Shown here piece after piece: positions 7,716 to 15,172 of a stretch of DNA of 22,480 nucleotides. The first letter of the stretch is position 1. Each line of letters opens with the position of its first letter. The notes under the pieces are model-generated. The model was not told the DNA's origin. It did no database searches and was given only the letters and a program-made list of their open reading frames with translations. The position numbers and the translations under genes are program-made. The stretch is from Anaerolineaceae bacterium UBA700. GTDB taxonomy: Bacteria > Chloroflexota > Anaerolineae > Anaerolineales > Anaerolineaceae. Location: assembly GCA_002298885.1 (NCBI GenBank), contig DBMK01000184.1, positions 1 through 22,480 on the forward strand. Direction: 5' to 3'.

Positions 7716-9335
7716 AATTACCAACTTTTTAATTGCTTCCGCGGCCTGGGCCTGGGGGAGGGTTTGCTGCTGCTTGGTGCGCAGGTCGCGCAGGGTGAGG
7801 GTGCCGGCGGCGGCTTCGTCGGGGCCGATGATCACCAGCAGGGGGATACCCTTCTTGTCGGCGTAGCCGATCTGCTCGCGCAGCGGGGCCGGGTCGAACA
7901 CCACCTGGGTGCGCAGGCCGGCCTGACGCAGCATGGCGGCGGCTTTGATCGATTCGTCCACCAGGCCGGGGTCGAAGGCGGTTACCAGCACCTGGGTGGC
8001 GGTGCGGCCGATGGAGGGCGGGAACATGCCCTGATCCTCCATGACCACGATGATGCGCTCGATGCCGATGGTGGTGCCGGCAGCGGGCAGGGAGCGGTCG
8101 GTGAACAGGCCGATCAGGTTGTCGTAGCGCCCGCCGCCGGTGACGCTGCCCACGCCGCCCTGCTCGATGATGGTCTCGTAGATGGGGCCGGTGTAGTACT
8201 CCAGGCCGCGAGCCATCGACACGTCGATGGTGTAATATTTTTCGGGGACGCCCATCAAGTCCAGGTAGCGCAGCATGTCCTCCAGCTCGCGGATGCCCTC
8301 TTCGGCCTCGGGGAAGCGGCCCAGGCGCTGACGTAAGGAGGCCAGGGTGGCGGCGTTATCGCCGCGGAGCTGGAGCAGGGCCAGCAGCTCGTCGACCACC
8401 GGCTCGGGGATCAACTCGACCGTCCTGCCGTAGACCGAACGCAGGATGGGGGTCAGGCCGTTGACGAGCTGGCCGGCGGCTTCCTGGACCTCGCCGGGGT
8501 CGACCTGGCCGGGAGTCTGGTCCGCCAGGATATCCGAGAGGGCCGGCAGGACGGCGGAGGCGACCTCGGCCGGGAAGGGCAGCGGCAGGCTGTCCGGGCC
8601 GGGCACCTTTTCCTCGCCCAGGCGGGCCGGCAGGTCGGCCAGCTTGAGCTTGCCCTGCAGGTACAGGCGGGCCACCCGGCGCAGCGAGTCGAACACCGGG
8701 TCGGGCAGGCCGACCGAGAGCAGCTCCTGCTTTACGCCGTTTAAGCCGATCTTGCCCAGCTTGTCGATGGACTGGTACAGGCCGCGCAGCAGGGCCGGCG
8801 GCACGCCGGCGAACTGGCCGATGCCGTTGAGGATTTTGCGGTTGTTAATGAAAGTAGTGAAGCCGGTGAAGCCCAGGCGGGCGAGGATGGTGTAGATGAT
8901 GGCCACGGTCTCGGCGTCGGCGAGCATGCTGCTCGAACCGACCGTGTCGCAGTCGCACTGGTAGAACTCGCGGTAGCGGCCCTTCTGGGGCCGGTCGGCG
9001 CGCCATACCGGAGCGATCTGGTAGCGCTTGAAGGGGCGCGGCAGGTCGGGGTACTGGGCGATCACCCGGCACAGGGGCACGGACAGGTCGTAACGCAGCG
9101 AGAGCTTCTCCTCGCCCTGGCCGTAGGTGGTGGAGTAGATCAGGCGCTCGGCCTCCTTGCCGTACTTGCCCTTGAGCGTGTCCTCCAGCTCGATGGCCGG
9201 GGTGGAGAGCGGCTCGAAGCCGAACTCTTCGAACACGCCGCGGATGGTGTCGATGACGTACTGGCGCCGGACCATCTGGTCCGGCAGGATGTCGCGCATG
9301 CCGCGCGGCACGCGGGGTTCAATTTTCTGGCTCAT
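7713..9335 (-). CDS. hisS: Histidyl-tRNA synthetase
   Basis: A 540-aa class II aminoacyl-tRNA synthetase that charges tRNA-His with histidine. It has PRGMRDILPDQ at the N-terminus, motif 1 region RYDLSVPLCRVIAQ (81-94), motif 2 RADRPQKGRYREFYQCD (112-128), the histidine-binding MARGLEYYTGPIYE (374-387), GGGRYDNLIGLF (400-411), motif 3 GTTIGIERI, and a C-terminal anticodon-binding domain (about 445-535). The YREFYQCD form of motif 2 resembles the archaeal/eukaryotic-like subgroup. The segment between motif 2 and the histidine motif (about 170-360) is roughly 100 aa longer than in 420-aa bacterial HisRS. ATG 9335 has GGAG 8 nt upstream. A terminator ends only about 47 nt before the start, inside a leader that encodes a His-rich peptide, so expression is probably attenuated by histidyl-tRNA level. 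Confidence 0.92.
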   Translation of the reverse strand: MSQKIEPRVPRGMRDILPDQMVRRQYVIDTIRGVFEEFGFEPLSTPAIELEDTLKGKYGKEAERLIYSTTYGQGEEKLSLRYDLSVPLCRVIAQYPDLPRPFKRYQIAPVWRADRPQKGRYREFYQCDCDTVGSSSMLADAETVAIIYTILARLGFTGFTTFINNRKILNGIGQFAGVPPALLRGLYQSIDKLGKIGLNGVKQELLSVGLPDPVFDSLRRVARLYLQGKLKLADLPARLGEEKVPGPDSLPLPFPAEVASAVLPALSDILADQTPGQVDPGEVQEAAGQLVNGLTPILRSVYGRTVELIPEPVVDELLALLQLRGDNAATLASLRQRLGRFPEAEEGIRELEDMLRYLDLMGVPEKYYTIDVSMARGLEYYTGPIYETIIEQGGVGSVTGGGRYDNLIGLFTDRSLPAAGTTIGIERIIVVMEDQGMFPPSIGRTATQVLVTAFDPGLVDESIKAAAMLRQAGLRTQVVFDPAPLREQIGYADKKGIPLLVIIGPDEAAAGTLTLRDLRTKQQQTLPQAQAAEAIKKLVI

Positions 9336-9382
9336 AATTGCAGCTCCATAAGATTGGATGAGGTTGCCTTAAGATCGATTTC

Positions 9383-9421
9383 AAAAAAAGAGCGTGGAAC
9401 AGATTGGGGGTTCCACGCTCT
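9383..9421 (-). terminator. Intrinsic terminator of the hisS leader (attenuator, 3:4)
   Basis: On the minus strand, AGAGCGTGGAAC (9421-9410) and GTTCCACGCTCT (9400-9389) form a perfect 12-bp stem with a 9-nt loop, followed by six T (9388-9383). It ends 47 nt upstream of the hisS ATG and lies downstream of the leader promoter. It therefore stops transcription before hisS unless a competing helix forms. It would also stop read-through from the hydrolase gene. Confidence 0.9.
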
Positions 9422-9559
9422 AAAGAGTCTTCCGGTTGAAAAAGTACAGGTGTCTAGCGCTGGCAGGCATCTCCTCGAGCGTGGGTGTGCAGGGTATGGA
9501 CGTGGTGAGCGTGCGTAACGGAACCAGTCCGGAAAAAGCGGGTGGATGCGCTCGAGAAG
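9413..9559 (-). promoter_or_regulatory. His attenuator: alternative 1:2 and 2:3 RNA helices
   Basis: Segment 1 (9559-9549, CTTCTCGAGCG) pairs with segment 2 (9481-9471, CGCTCGAGGAG): 11 bp with one G-U. Segment 2 extended (9484-9471, CCACGCTCGAGGAG) instead pairs with segment 3 (9427-9413, CTCTTTAGAGCGTGG): 14 bp with two G-U and a bulged A9421. Segment 3 is also the 5' arm of the terminator, so the 2:3 helix blocks termination. Segment 2 starts 29 nt after the first His codon of the leader peptide, so a ribosome stalled on the early His codons would leave it free. A weaker alternative antiterminator uses GTTCC and CACGCTC (9524-9520, 9513-9507). Confidence 0.8.
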
Positions 9560-9585
9560 GCGGGTGAAGCCGGTTTGAATTTCAT
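9454..9585 (-). CDS. Histidine-rich leader peptide of the hisS operon
   Basis: A 43-codon frame from ATG 9585-9583 to TAG 9456-9454, immediately upstream of the hisS attenuator. Residues 24-35 read THAHHVHTLHTH, giving six histidines in the eleven residues 25-35 and none elsewhere. This is the hallmark of a leader peptide whose translation measures charged tRNA-His, as in the enterobacterial his operon leader, although the sequence is unrelated. There is no Shine-Dalgarno before the ATG, and the putative -10 ends 7 nt upstream, so it is probably translated from a leaderless mRNA. The peptide itself probably has no function beyond cis regulation. The N-terminal part contains RNA segment 1 and the region after the His run contains segment 2. 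Confidence 0.85.
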   Translation of the reverse strand: MKFKPASPAFSSASTRFFRTGSVTHAHHVHTLHTHARGDACQR

Positions 9586-9592
9586 TAAGGTT

Positions 9593-9620
9593 ATTATACT
9601 CGCTGAGAGGTGTTCGTCAA
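9593..9620 (-). promoter_or_regulatory. Sigma-70-type promoter of the hisS operon leader
   Basis: On the minus strand, TTGACG (9620-9615) and a consensus TATAAT (9598-9593) are separated by 16 nt. The predicted start of transcription falls at about 9586-9585, at the A of the leader-peptide ATG. The -35 begins 8 nt after the stop of the upstream hydrolase gene. Confidence 0.8.
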
Positions 9621-9627
9621 GACTCGT

Positions 9628-10521
9628 TTATGAAAGGGAGTTGTTCAGAAAACGGATGATTGCCGGCACGACCTTCTCGCGGTGAGTGACACAGCAGAAG
9701 TGACCACCGTCTTCGATTTCCAACATGCGAGCGCCTGGAATTTGAGCAGCGCTAAAACGCCCGAATTCGATGGCGACCACCGGGTCATTGACGGCATGGA
9801 CGACCAGGGTGGGGGCGTTAATGCGGGCAAGAGGGTATGAAGGCATCTGAGTCAACTGCAGCCAGTCATTCGTAATCCCGGTCCGGCGCAAGGCTGGCAG
9901 CAGGGTAGTGGTTGCCAATTCTCGCAGAAGTATCATTTTTTCTGGGTCGTGTTTGATTTGGTCGAACAGCGCCCGGCCGACTCCATTCGTCTGATAAATC
10001 GAGGCTGGACTGATGCGGAAGGCCAGCCAGGGCAGAAAATTCGTCTTCATCAGACCAAAAAACAAGGCCTTGAAAAACCACGGCATGTCAGTTAACCGGT
10101 GGCTGATCGCAGAAAGCATCACTAGGCCCGTGCAGCGGTTGGGATAACACAGAGCGAACTGAAGCGCCGAAGGACCTCCGGCAGAAAGCCCGACCACAGC
10201 AGCGCGCTCAACCTGCAGGGCATCGAGCAGGGCAGCATACTGCCCTGCCTGGGCTGCAGGGGAAGGATCAGATGGTAAACATGTGCGCAAGTAACCGAAG
10301 CGAGATGGCGCCAGGTAGTGAAATCCTGGACCCAACAGGCCCGCGAGCCATAAACCCTGGTCATATCCACCGAGCGATCCGTGCGAAAGAATCACAGCAG
10401 GGCCGCCGCCAGCCTGCCCAAACTCAGCCGGACCATAAGGTGTATCCATTAGCCGACTGGCGGCGATCAATTGAGCTGCCTGTGCCTGGGTTTCCTGGCG
10501 ATAGCGTGAAATGAAAGTCAT
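9628..10521 (-). CDS. Alpha/beta-fold hydrolase
   Basis: A 297-aa serine hydrolase of the alpha/beta superfamily. It has an oxyanion-hole motif SHGSLGG (about 45-52), nucleophile elbow GLSAGG, acidic residue in VNDPVV and catalytic histidine in DGGHFCC near the C-terminus. The spacing matches the cap-domain esterase/haloperoxidase-like group. No signal peptide is evident, although a hydrophobic cap segment (WFFKALFFGLMKTNFLPWLA) is present. The substrate cannot be predicted. It begins 10 nt after the histidine ammonia-lyase-like gene and is probably co-transcribed with it, with no strong ribosome-binding site of its own. Its stop is followed at once by the hisS leader promoter. Confidence 0.85.
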   Translation of the reverse strand: MTFISRYRQETQAQAAQLIAASRLMDTPYGPAEFGQAGGGPAVILSHGSLGGYDQGLWLAGLLGPGFHYLAPSRFGYLRTCLPSDPSPAAQAGQYAALLDALQVERAAVVGLSAGGPSALQFALCYPNRCTGLVMLSAISHRLTDMPWFFKALFFGLMKTNFLPWLAFRISPASIYQTNGVGRALFDQIKHDPEKMILLRELATTTLLPALRRTGITNDWLQLTQMPSYPLARINAPTLVVHAVNDPVVAIEFGRFSAAQIPGARMLEIEDGGHFCCVTHREKVVPAIIRFLNNSLS

Positions 10522-10531
10522 CAGGTAACCA

Positions 10532-12460
10532 TCACTCGAGCCCTACGGCACCGTAGACCTGACGCACGATCTCGCCTGATTCCAGCAGGCGGATGGAGCG
10601 CAAGACGTAGGGCTGCAGGAAGCGGTCTTCGGCCGTAGGCCCTTCGCCAAGGGGCGGCAAGGGCAGCTTGCCCTCGAATAGAACCTGCCGCAAGGCTTCC
10701 ATTGCAATTGCGGTACCCCTACCGGCGCCGGGCAGGAGCTTCTTTTGGCGCAAATCCAGCACCAGCAGGTCGGCCCGGCTCAGGCCGTCCTCGCAGCCGG
10801 GCGAGTCGAGCTTTGTGCCCGCCAGGTAGGCAGGGTCGGCCAGCTTGCGCCGGATATCGTCCAGGCGCCAGCGCAGGCCGAAAAAGGCGCTGAGCAGCTC
10901 GATGGCCACCACGGCGGCGGTGTTCTCGACCACCTTGCGGGCGTGGCGGGCGGCGTTGAGGCTCATGCTGACATGGTCCTCCTGGTTGGCCGAGGTGGGA
11001 ATCGAGTCGACGCTGTCCGGGTGGGCCAGGGTCTTGCAGTCCGAGACCAGGCTGGCGGCCAGGTATTGCGCCATCATCAGGCCGCTCGTGCGGCCCTCTT
11101 TATCCGGGGCGTCCTCCACCAGCATGGCGGGCAGGTCGTTGTTGAGGTGGGGGTCCATCTGGCGGAAGGTGCGCCGCTCGCTCAGGCTGCCCAGGTCGGT
11201 CATGACGATGCTGAGGAAGTCCATGGCGTAGGCCAGCGGGGCGCCGTGGAAATTGCCCCCGGAGACGGTCTTGTAGGCGCGCGGCAGGTCGACCAGGATG
11301 GTGGGGTTATCGGTGGCGGCGTTGATCTCCTCTTCGATGGTCTTGCGCAGGAAACCCAACACGTCCCACACGGCGCCGATCACCTGGGGCGCGACGCGCA
11401 GTGAGTAGGGGTCCTGGGGCGGGCAGTAGCGCGGGTCCTGGTCCTGGTCGCCGTCCAGCAGGCTGGAGCCTTCGACGATGCGCAGGATACGCCGGGCGGT
11501 CTCCACCTGGCCGGCGTGGCGGCGGATGTGCTGGATCTGGGGGAAGAAGGCGTCGCGGAAGCCGAGCAGGGCTTCGAGCGACATGGCGGCGGCGATCTCG
11601 GCGTGGCGAGCGATGTTCTCGGCGTCGAACAGGGCCAGGGCAGCCGCGGCGGCGGAGAAGGTGGTGCCGTTGTTCAGCGCCAGGCCTTCCTTGGCCTGCA
11701 GCTCTAGGGGCCCGATGCCGCGGGCCTGCATGGCCTGGCGCCCGCTGAGCAGGGCGTAGCGCAGGCCGCTGAAGGTGACTGTCTCCGGGTAAATGCCCGG
11801 GTCTTCCCCGGCCTGGAGGAGCAGGAAGGCCCGCCCGCTCTCGTCGTAATCCGGCGGCAGGTTCTCCAGGGGCGGGCCGCCGGCAGGACGCTGCGACACG
11901 ACCAGCGCCAGGTGCGAGAGGGGCGCCAGGTCGCCCGAGGCTCCCACCGAGCCGTATTCGGGGATAACCGGGACGATGCCGGCGTTGAGCATGCGGACGA
12001 GGGTGTTGATCAGCAGCGGGCGCACGCCGGAGTAGCCCTGGGCCAGAGAATTGGCCCGGATGAGGATGGCGGCGCGCACCACCTCGGGAGGCAGCACGTC
12101 CCCGACGCCGGTGGAATGGCTGACGATCAGGTTGCGGGCCACCCAGGCGATGTCCTCGGCGCCCAGGCCCTTGCTGCCGGACTTGGCGCCGTAGCCGGTG
12201 TTGATGCCGTAGAACGACAGGAGGTGTTTCTCATGGCTGGCCTGGCGGCGCTCGTTCTCCTCAACAACTGAATCGACCCAGGCGCGGCTGGCGAGGGCGC
12301 GCTGGTAGGCAGCCTCGGCGGCAGGGTCGTTCGGGTCGGGGCCGATCTCGGCCACCGGGCGCAGGCGGCGGGCAACGTCCACCACCTGCTCGATAGTCAA
12401 GTCGCCGCGGCCGAGGATGAGGGGAGAAGTGTCACTTGCAGGGTTGGCAGAATGCGCCAT
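10532..12460 (-). CDS. hutH: Histidine ammonia-lyase-like MIO enzyme
   Basis: A 642-aa member of the aromatic amino-acid lyase family. The MIO cofactor triad ASG (about 174-176) lies in GSVGASGDLAPLSH. YGINTGYGAKSG (84-95) carries the catalytic tyrosine, YSLRVAPQVIG the substrate-binding arginine, and TDNP and GGNFHG follow. ANQEDHVSM (491-499) is the form seen in histidine ammonia-lyase rather than PAL or TAL (NQD). Expected reaction: histidine to urocanate and ammonia. It is about 130 aa longer than common 510-aa HutH, with an N-terminal extension and inserts at about 195-235 and 330-345. No hutU, hutI or hutG is nearby, so a full Hut pathway is not shown and another amino-acid substrate or mutase role is possible. 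ATG 12460 is preceded by GGAGG 4 nt away. A TATACT about 30 nt upstream may be a -10. Confidence 0.85.
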   Translation of the reverse strand: MAHSANPASDTSPLILGRGDLTIEQVVDVARRLRPVAEIGPDPNDPAAEAAYQRALASRAWVDSVVEENERRQASHEKHLLSFYGINTGYGAKSGSKGLGAEDIAWVARNLIVSHSTGVGDVLPPEVVRAAILIRANSLAQGYSGVRPLLINTLVRMLNAGIVPVIPEYGSVGASGDLAPLSHLALVVSQRPAGGPPLENLPPDYDESGRAFLLLQAGEDPGIYPETVTFSGLRYALLSGRQAMQARGIGPLELQAKEGLALNNGTTFSAAAAALALFDAENIARHAEIAAAMSLEALLGFRDAFFPQIQHIRRHAGQVETARRILRIVEGSSLLDGDQDQDPRYCPPQDPYSLRVAPQVIGAVWDVLGFLRKTIEEEINAATDNPTILVDLPRAYKTVSGGNFHGAPLAYAMDFLSIVMTDLGSLSERRTFRQMDPHLNNDLPAMLVEDAPDKEGRTSGLMMAQYLAASLVSDCKTLAHPDSVDSIPTSANQEDHVSMSLNAARHARKVVENTAAVVAIELLSAFFGLRWRLDDIRRKLADPAYLAGTKLDSPGCEDGLSRADLLVLDLRQKKLLPGAGRGTAIAMEALRQVLFEGKLPLPPLGEGPTAEDRFLQPYVLRSIRLLESGEIVRQVYGAVGLE

Positions 12461-12512
12461 GATACCTCCGTGGAATGGGTTGCAGGATAAGTATAGTATG
12501 AAAGGGGGAATC

Positions 12513-12570
12513 AAGTGGTTTGGTTTTATTTGGGGCTGTTTCGCAGCCCCAAAATAAAACCAAACCACTT
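12513..12570. terminator. Long near-perfect hairpin upstream of hutH
   Basis: Arms 12513-12538 and 12544-12570 form a 26-bp stem with one bulged base and a 5-nt loop. The top is GGGGCTG/CAGCCCC and the base is A/T-rich. It lies 53 bp upstream of the hutH ATG and 243 bp beyond the hemL stop on the same strand. It may end heme-operon transcription, though there is no clean U tract. It resembles the palindrome at 1-25 in its GGGGC core flanked by T and A runs. Confidence 0.55.
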
Positions 12571-12673
12571 ACCTCTTTATGCCATCTGGCTGGAGACACA
12601 TTACCGCACCTGCACCCACCCGGCGGTGGTGGGGATGAGCGAGCACATGTTGATTTTGGGGAGAAAGAAGTAA
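12569..12673 (+). other. Possible 3' remnant of an unknown coding sequence
   Basis: In one plus-strand frame, 34 codons run open to TAA at 12671-12673 and include WLETHYRTCTHPAVVGMSEH. The composition looks protein-like, unlike the repeats around it. There is no start or ribosome-binding site, and the frame begins at the edge of the palindrome. I do not recognise the family. It may be an eroded gene end or chance. Confidence 0.2.
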
Positions 12674-12676
12674 GGA

Positions 12677-12732
12677 AAGTTTACAGTTTGAAGTTTAAAG
12701 TATACAGTTTACAGTTTACAGTACACAGTTTA
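12677..12732. repeat. Degenerate AGTTTACAGTTT tandem repeat
   Basis: About five imperfect copies of a 7-13 bp word (AGTTTACAGTTT, AGTTTAAAGTATACAG, AGTACACAGTTTA) lie in tandem in the hutH-hemL gap. It is low complexity, AT-rich and non-coding. It directly abuts the inverted repeat that starts at 12737. Confidence 0.6.
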
Positions 12733-12736
12733 GAGC

Positions 12737-12837
12737 TTATCCACGAATTACGCTAATGGGGACGAATGCACGCGAATGGATCATTATAAAAAGACCATTC
12801 GTGTGCATTCGTTTCAATTCGTGAAATTCGTGGATAA
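12737..12837. repeat. Inverted repeat of CACGAAT words at the hemL end
   Basis: The left arm (12737-12780, TTATCCACGAATT...) and right arm (12794-12837, ...AATTCGTGGATAA) are about 44 bp each and complementary apart from scattered mismatches, around a 13-nt AT-rich loop. Each arm is built of repeated ACGAAT words. The right arm overlaps the hemL 3' end and supplies its last seven residues (LSTNFTN) and stop codon. Confidence 0.7.
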
Positions 12838-14115
12838 GTTCTTGAAGGCGCGTTGGGCGGCGTGGAGGGTGAGGGAAATCTCGTGAGCGCCGTGGGCGGT
12901 GGAGAGGAAGCTGGATTCGAACTGGGAGGGGGGGAGATAGACTCCGGATTCGAGCATGGAAGTGAAGAAAGCAGCGAATTGGGCAATGTCCGCCTGGCGG
13001 GCAGTGGCCCAATTGGTTACGGGACCTGCACTGAAGAAGATGGTGAACATCGAGCCGACCTGTTGGATCGAAACGGGGACGCCAGCGGCTTCTGCGGCGG
13101 CACGCAGGCCGGCGACCAGAGTACCTGCGTTTTCGAGCAGCTTCGGCCACACGCCGGGTTTGCCCAGCTCGGTCAGCGTTGCGATACCGGCGGCCATGGT
13201 CAGCGGATTGCCGGAGAAGGTGCCGGCCTGGTAGACCGGCCCGGAGGGCGCCACGCGCTCCATAATGTCCCGCCGGCCGCCGTAAGCGCCCACCGGCAGC
13301 CCGCCGCCGATCACCTTGCCAAGCGTGGTCAGGTCGGGCTGGACGGAGTACAGGTTTTGGGCGCTGCCGGGGTGGACGCGGAAACCGGTCATCACCTCGT
13401 CGAAAATCAGCAGCGCGCCGCGCTCGCGGGTGAGTCGGCGCAGGCCGGGCAGGAACCCTTCTACGGGTGGAACGACGCCCATGTTGCCGGCCACCGGCTC
13501 GACGATCACCGCGGCAATCTCGCCGGGATGGCGTTTGAATAGTTGGCGGGCGGCCTCCAGGTCGTTGAAGGGCGCCACCAGCGTATCGGCGGCCGAAGCG
13601 GGGGTTACGCCGGGCGAATCGGGCAGGCCGAGGGTGGCCACCCCCGAGCCGGCCTTGACCAGCAGGAAATCGGCGTGCCCGTGGTAACAGCCCTCGAATT
13701 TAAGGATCTTGTGGCGTCCGGTGAAGGCCCGCGCCAGGCGCAGGGCGCTCATGGTGGCCTCGGTGCCCGAATTGACGAAGCGCAGCATTTCGATGCCCGG
13801 CAGGCTGCGTTGGACGAGCTGTGCCAGCTCCAGCTCGAGCGGGCTGGGGGCCCCGAAGGTGGCGCCCAGGCGGGCCGCCTCGGAAATGGCGGCCACGACC
13901 GGCGGGGCGGCGTGCCCCAGGATCAGCGGGCCCCAGGAGAGGACGTAATCCACGAAGCAGTTGCCGTCCACGTCCCACAGGCTGGCTCCCTGGCCGCGGG
14001 CGAGGAACAAGGGCTGACCGCCGACGGCCCGGAAGGCGCGCACGGGGGAATCGACGCCGCCCGGCAGAAGATGCCGGGCCTGGTTGAATAATTTTTCAGA
14101 TTCAGTTGTTTTCAT
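12814..14115 (-). CDS. hemL: Glutamate-1-semialdehyde 2,1-aminomutase
   Basis: A 433-aa PLP enzyme that converts glutamate-1-semialdehyde to 5-aminolevulinate, the second step of the C5 route. It shows the N-terminal [13 protein letters not shown], the cofactor-binding [16 protein letters not shown] (115-130), [15 protein letters not shown] (238-246) and the Schiff-base lysine in [18 protein letters not shown] (K267). [13 protein letters not shown] completes the active site. The start at 14115 overlaps hemE by 14 nt, so translation is probably coupled, and this is the last gene of the heme operon. The C-terminal LSTNFTN is encoded by an intergenic repeat and probably replaced the native end. 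HemA in the same operon supplies its substrate. Confidence 0.95.
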   Translation of the reverse strand: MKTTESEKLFNQARHLLPGGVDSPVRAFRAVGGQPLFLARGQGASLWDVDGNCFVDYVLSWGPLILGHAAPPVVAAISEAARLGATFGAPSPLELELAQLVQRSLPGIEMLRFVNSGTEATMSALRLARAFTGRHKILKFEGCYHGHADFLLVKAGSGVATLGLPDSPGVTPASAADTLVAPFNDLEAARQLFKRHPGEIAAVIVEPVAGNMGVVPPVEGFLPGLRRLTRERGALLIFDEVMTGFRVHPGSAQNLYSVQPDLTTLGKVIGGGLPVGAYGGRRDIMERVAPSGPVYQAGTFSGNPLTMAAGIATLTELGKPGVWPKLLENAGTLVAGLRAAAEAAGVPVSIQQVGSMFTIFFSAGPVTNWATARQADIAQFAAFFTSMLESGVYLPPSQFESSFLSTAHGAHEISLTLHAAQRAFKNLSTNFTN

Positions 14116-15172
14116 GACCGGTCAGCCTGTGCACCAGTTCAACGACGGATTTGACGTTCTCCAGCGGGGTCTCGGGCAGGATGCCGTGGCCCAGGTTGAA
14201 AATGTGGCCGGGACGCCCGCCGGCCTGCTCCAGCACCCGGCGCACACGGCGCTCGAGCTCGGCAGGCGGGGCAAACAGGGCAACCGGATCGAGGTTGCCC
14301 TGCACGGCCACATCCGGCCCCAGCGCCTGCCAGCCCTGGTCGAGGGGGGTAGCCCAATCCAGCCCGATCACGCTGCCGCCGGCCTGCTTGAGGTCCGGCA
14401 GGAGATTGCCGGTGCCGGTGCCGAAATGGATGGCGGGCGCCCCGCAGGCAGCCAGGGATTGGAAGATGTGCTGCGAGTAAGGCAGGGCATACTGGCGGTA
14501 ATCCTCCGGGGAAAGGGCGCCGATCCAGCTATCGAAGAGCTGCACGGCCTGGGCGCCGGCCTCCACCTGGGCCAGCAGGTAGGCTGCGATGGTCTGGGAC
14601 AGCTTTTCCATCAAGGCGTGCCATGTTTTTGGATCAGAATACATCAGGCGCTTGGTTTTCAGGAAGCTGCGCGACGAACCGCCCTCCACCATGTAGCTGG
14701 CCAGGGTGAAAGGGGCCCCGGCGAAGCCGATGAGAGGCGTCTTGCCCTCCAGCTCACGGCTCACAAGGCGCACGGCCTGGAGCACGGCTTCGAGCGATTC
14801 GTGCGGGTCGACCGGACGCAGGGCGGCCACGTCGGCGGCGGAGCGCAGCGGGTTGTGGATGACCGGCCCTTCGCCGGCCGAGAAATCGAGGCGGATGCCC
14901 ATGGGGATGAGCGGCAGGAGGATGTCGGCGAACAGGATGGCGGCGTCGACTCCCAGGGCGCGCACCGGCTGGAGGGTCACTTCGGCGGCCAGCTCTGGCT
15001 GGGCGCAGATCTCGAGCAGCGAGTGGTGGGCGCGCACAGCGCGGTACTCGGGCATGTAGCGCCCGGCCTGGCGCATGAACCACACCGGCGTGCAGTCCAC
15101 CGGCTTGCGCCGGCAGGCCAGCAGGAAACGCTGGTAGCTTGCATCGGCGGAGGGCGGGCTTACTCCAGCCAT
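14102..15172 (-). CDS. hemE: Uroporphyrinogen decarboxylase
   Basis: A 356-aa cofactor-free decarboxylase making coproporphyrinogen III from uroporphyrinogen III in the cytosol. It shows the signature [16 protein letters not shown] (about 29-44) with the substrate-binding arginines, ILFADILLP with the key aspartate, [26 protein letters not shown], and [12 protein letters not shown] near the end. ATG 15172 is chosen because homologous sequence begins soon after it and it overlaps the hemB stop by 13 nt; longer frames upstream read into hemB. Its product is the branch point to the coproporphyrin-dependent route, completed here by HemY, HemH and HemQ. Confidence 0.95.
   Translation of the reverse strand: MAGVSPPSADASYQRFLLACRRKPVDCTPVWFMRQAGRYMPEYRAVRAHHSLLEICAQPELAAEVTLQPVRALGVDAAILFADILLPLIPMGIRLDFSAGEGPVIHNPLRSAADVAALRPVDPHESLEAVLQAVRLVSRELEGKTPLIGFAGAPFTLASYMVEGGSSRSFLKTKRLMYSDPKTWHALMEKLSQTIAAYLLAQVEAGAQAVQLFDSWIGALSPEDYRQYALPYSQHIFQSLAACGAPAIHFGTGTGNLLPDLKQAGGSVIGLDWATPLDQGWQALGPDVAVQGNLDPVALFAPPAELERRVRRVLEQAGGRPGHIFNLGHGILPETPLENVKSVVELVHRLTGHENN

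Noticed and set aside
9383..9421. T-box riboswitch in the hisS leader, suggested by AGCGTGGAACC resembling the T-box core.
   Set aside because: The UGGA that would pair with the tRNA acceptor end does not suit a tRNA-His with C73, the element is part of a simple 12-bp terminator, and no Stem I or specifier loop is evident. The His-rich peptide explains the leader better.
12677..12732. Replication origin iterons in the tandem AGTTTACAG repeat.
   Set aside because: The copies are irregular in length, and there is no DnaA box cluster or replication gene. It is low-complexity intergenic repeat.
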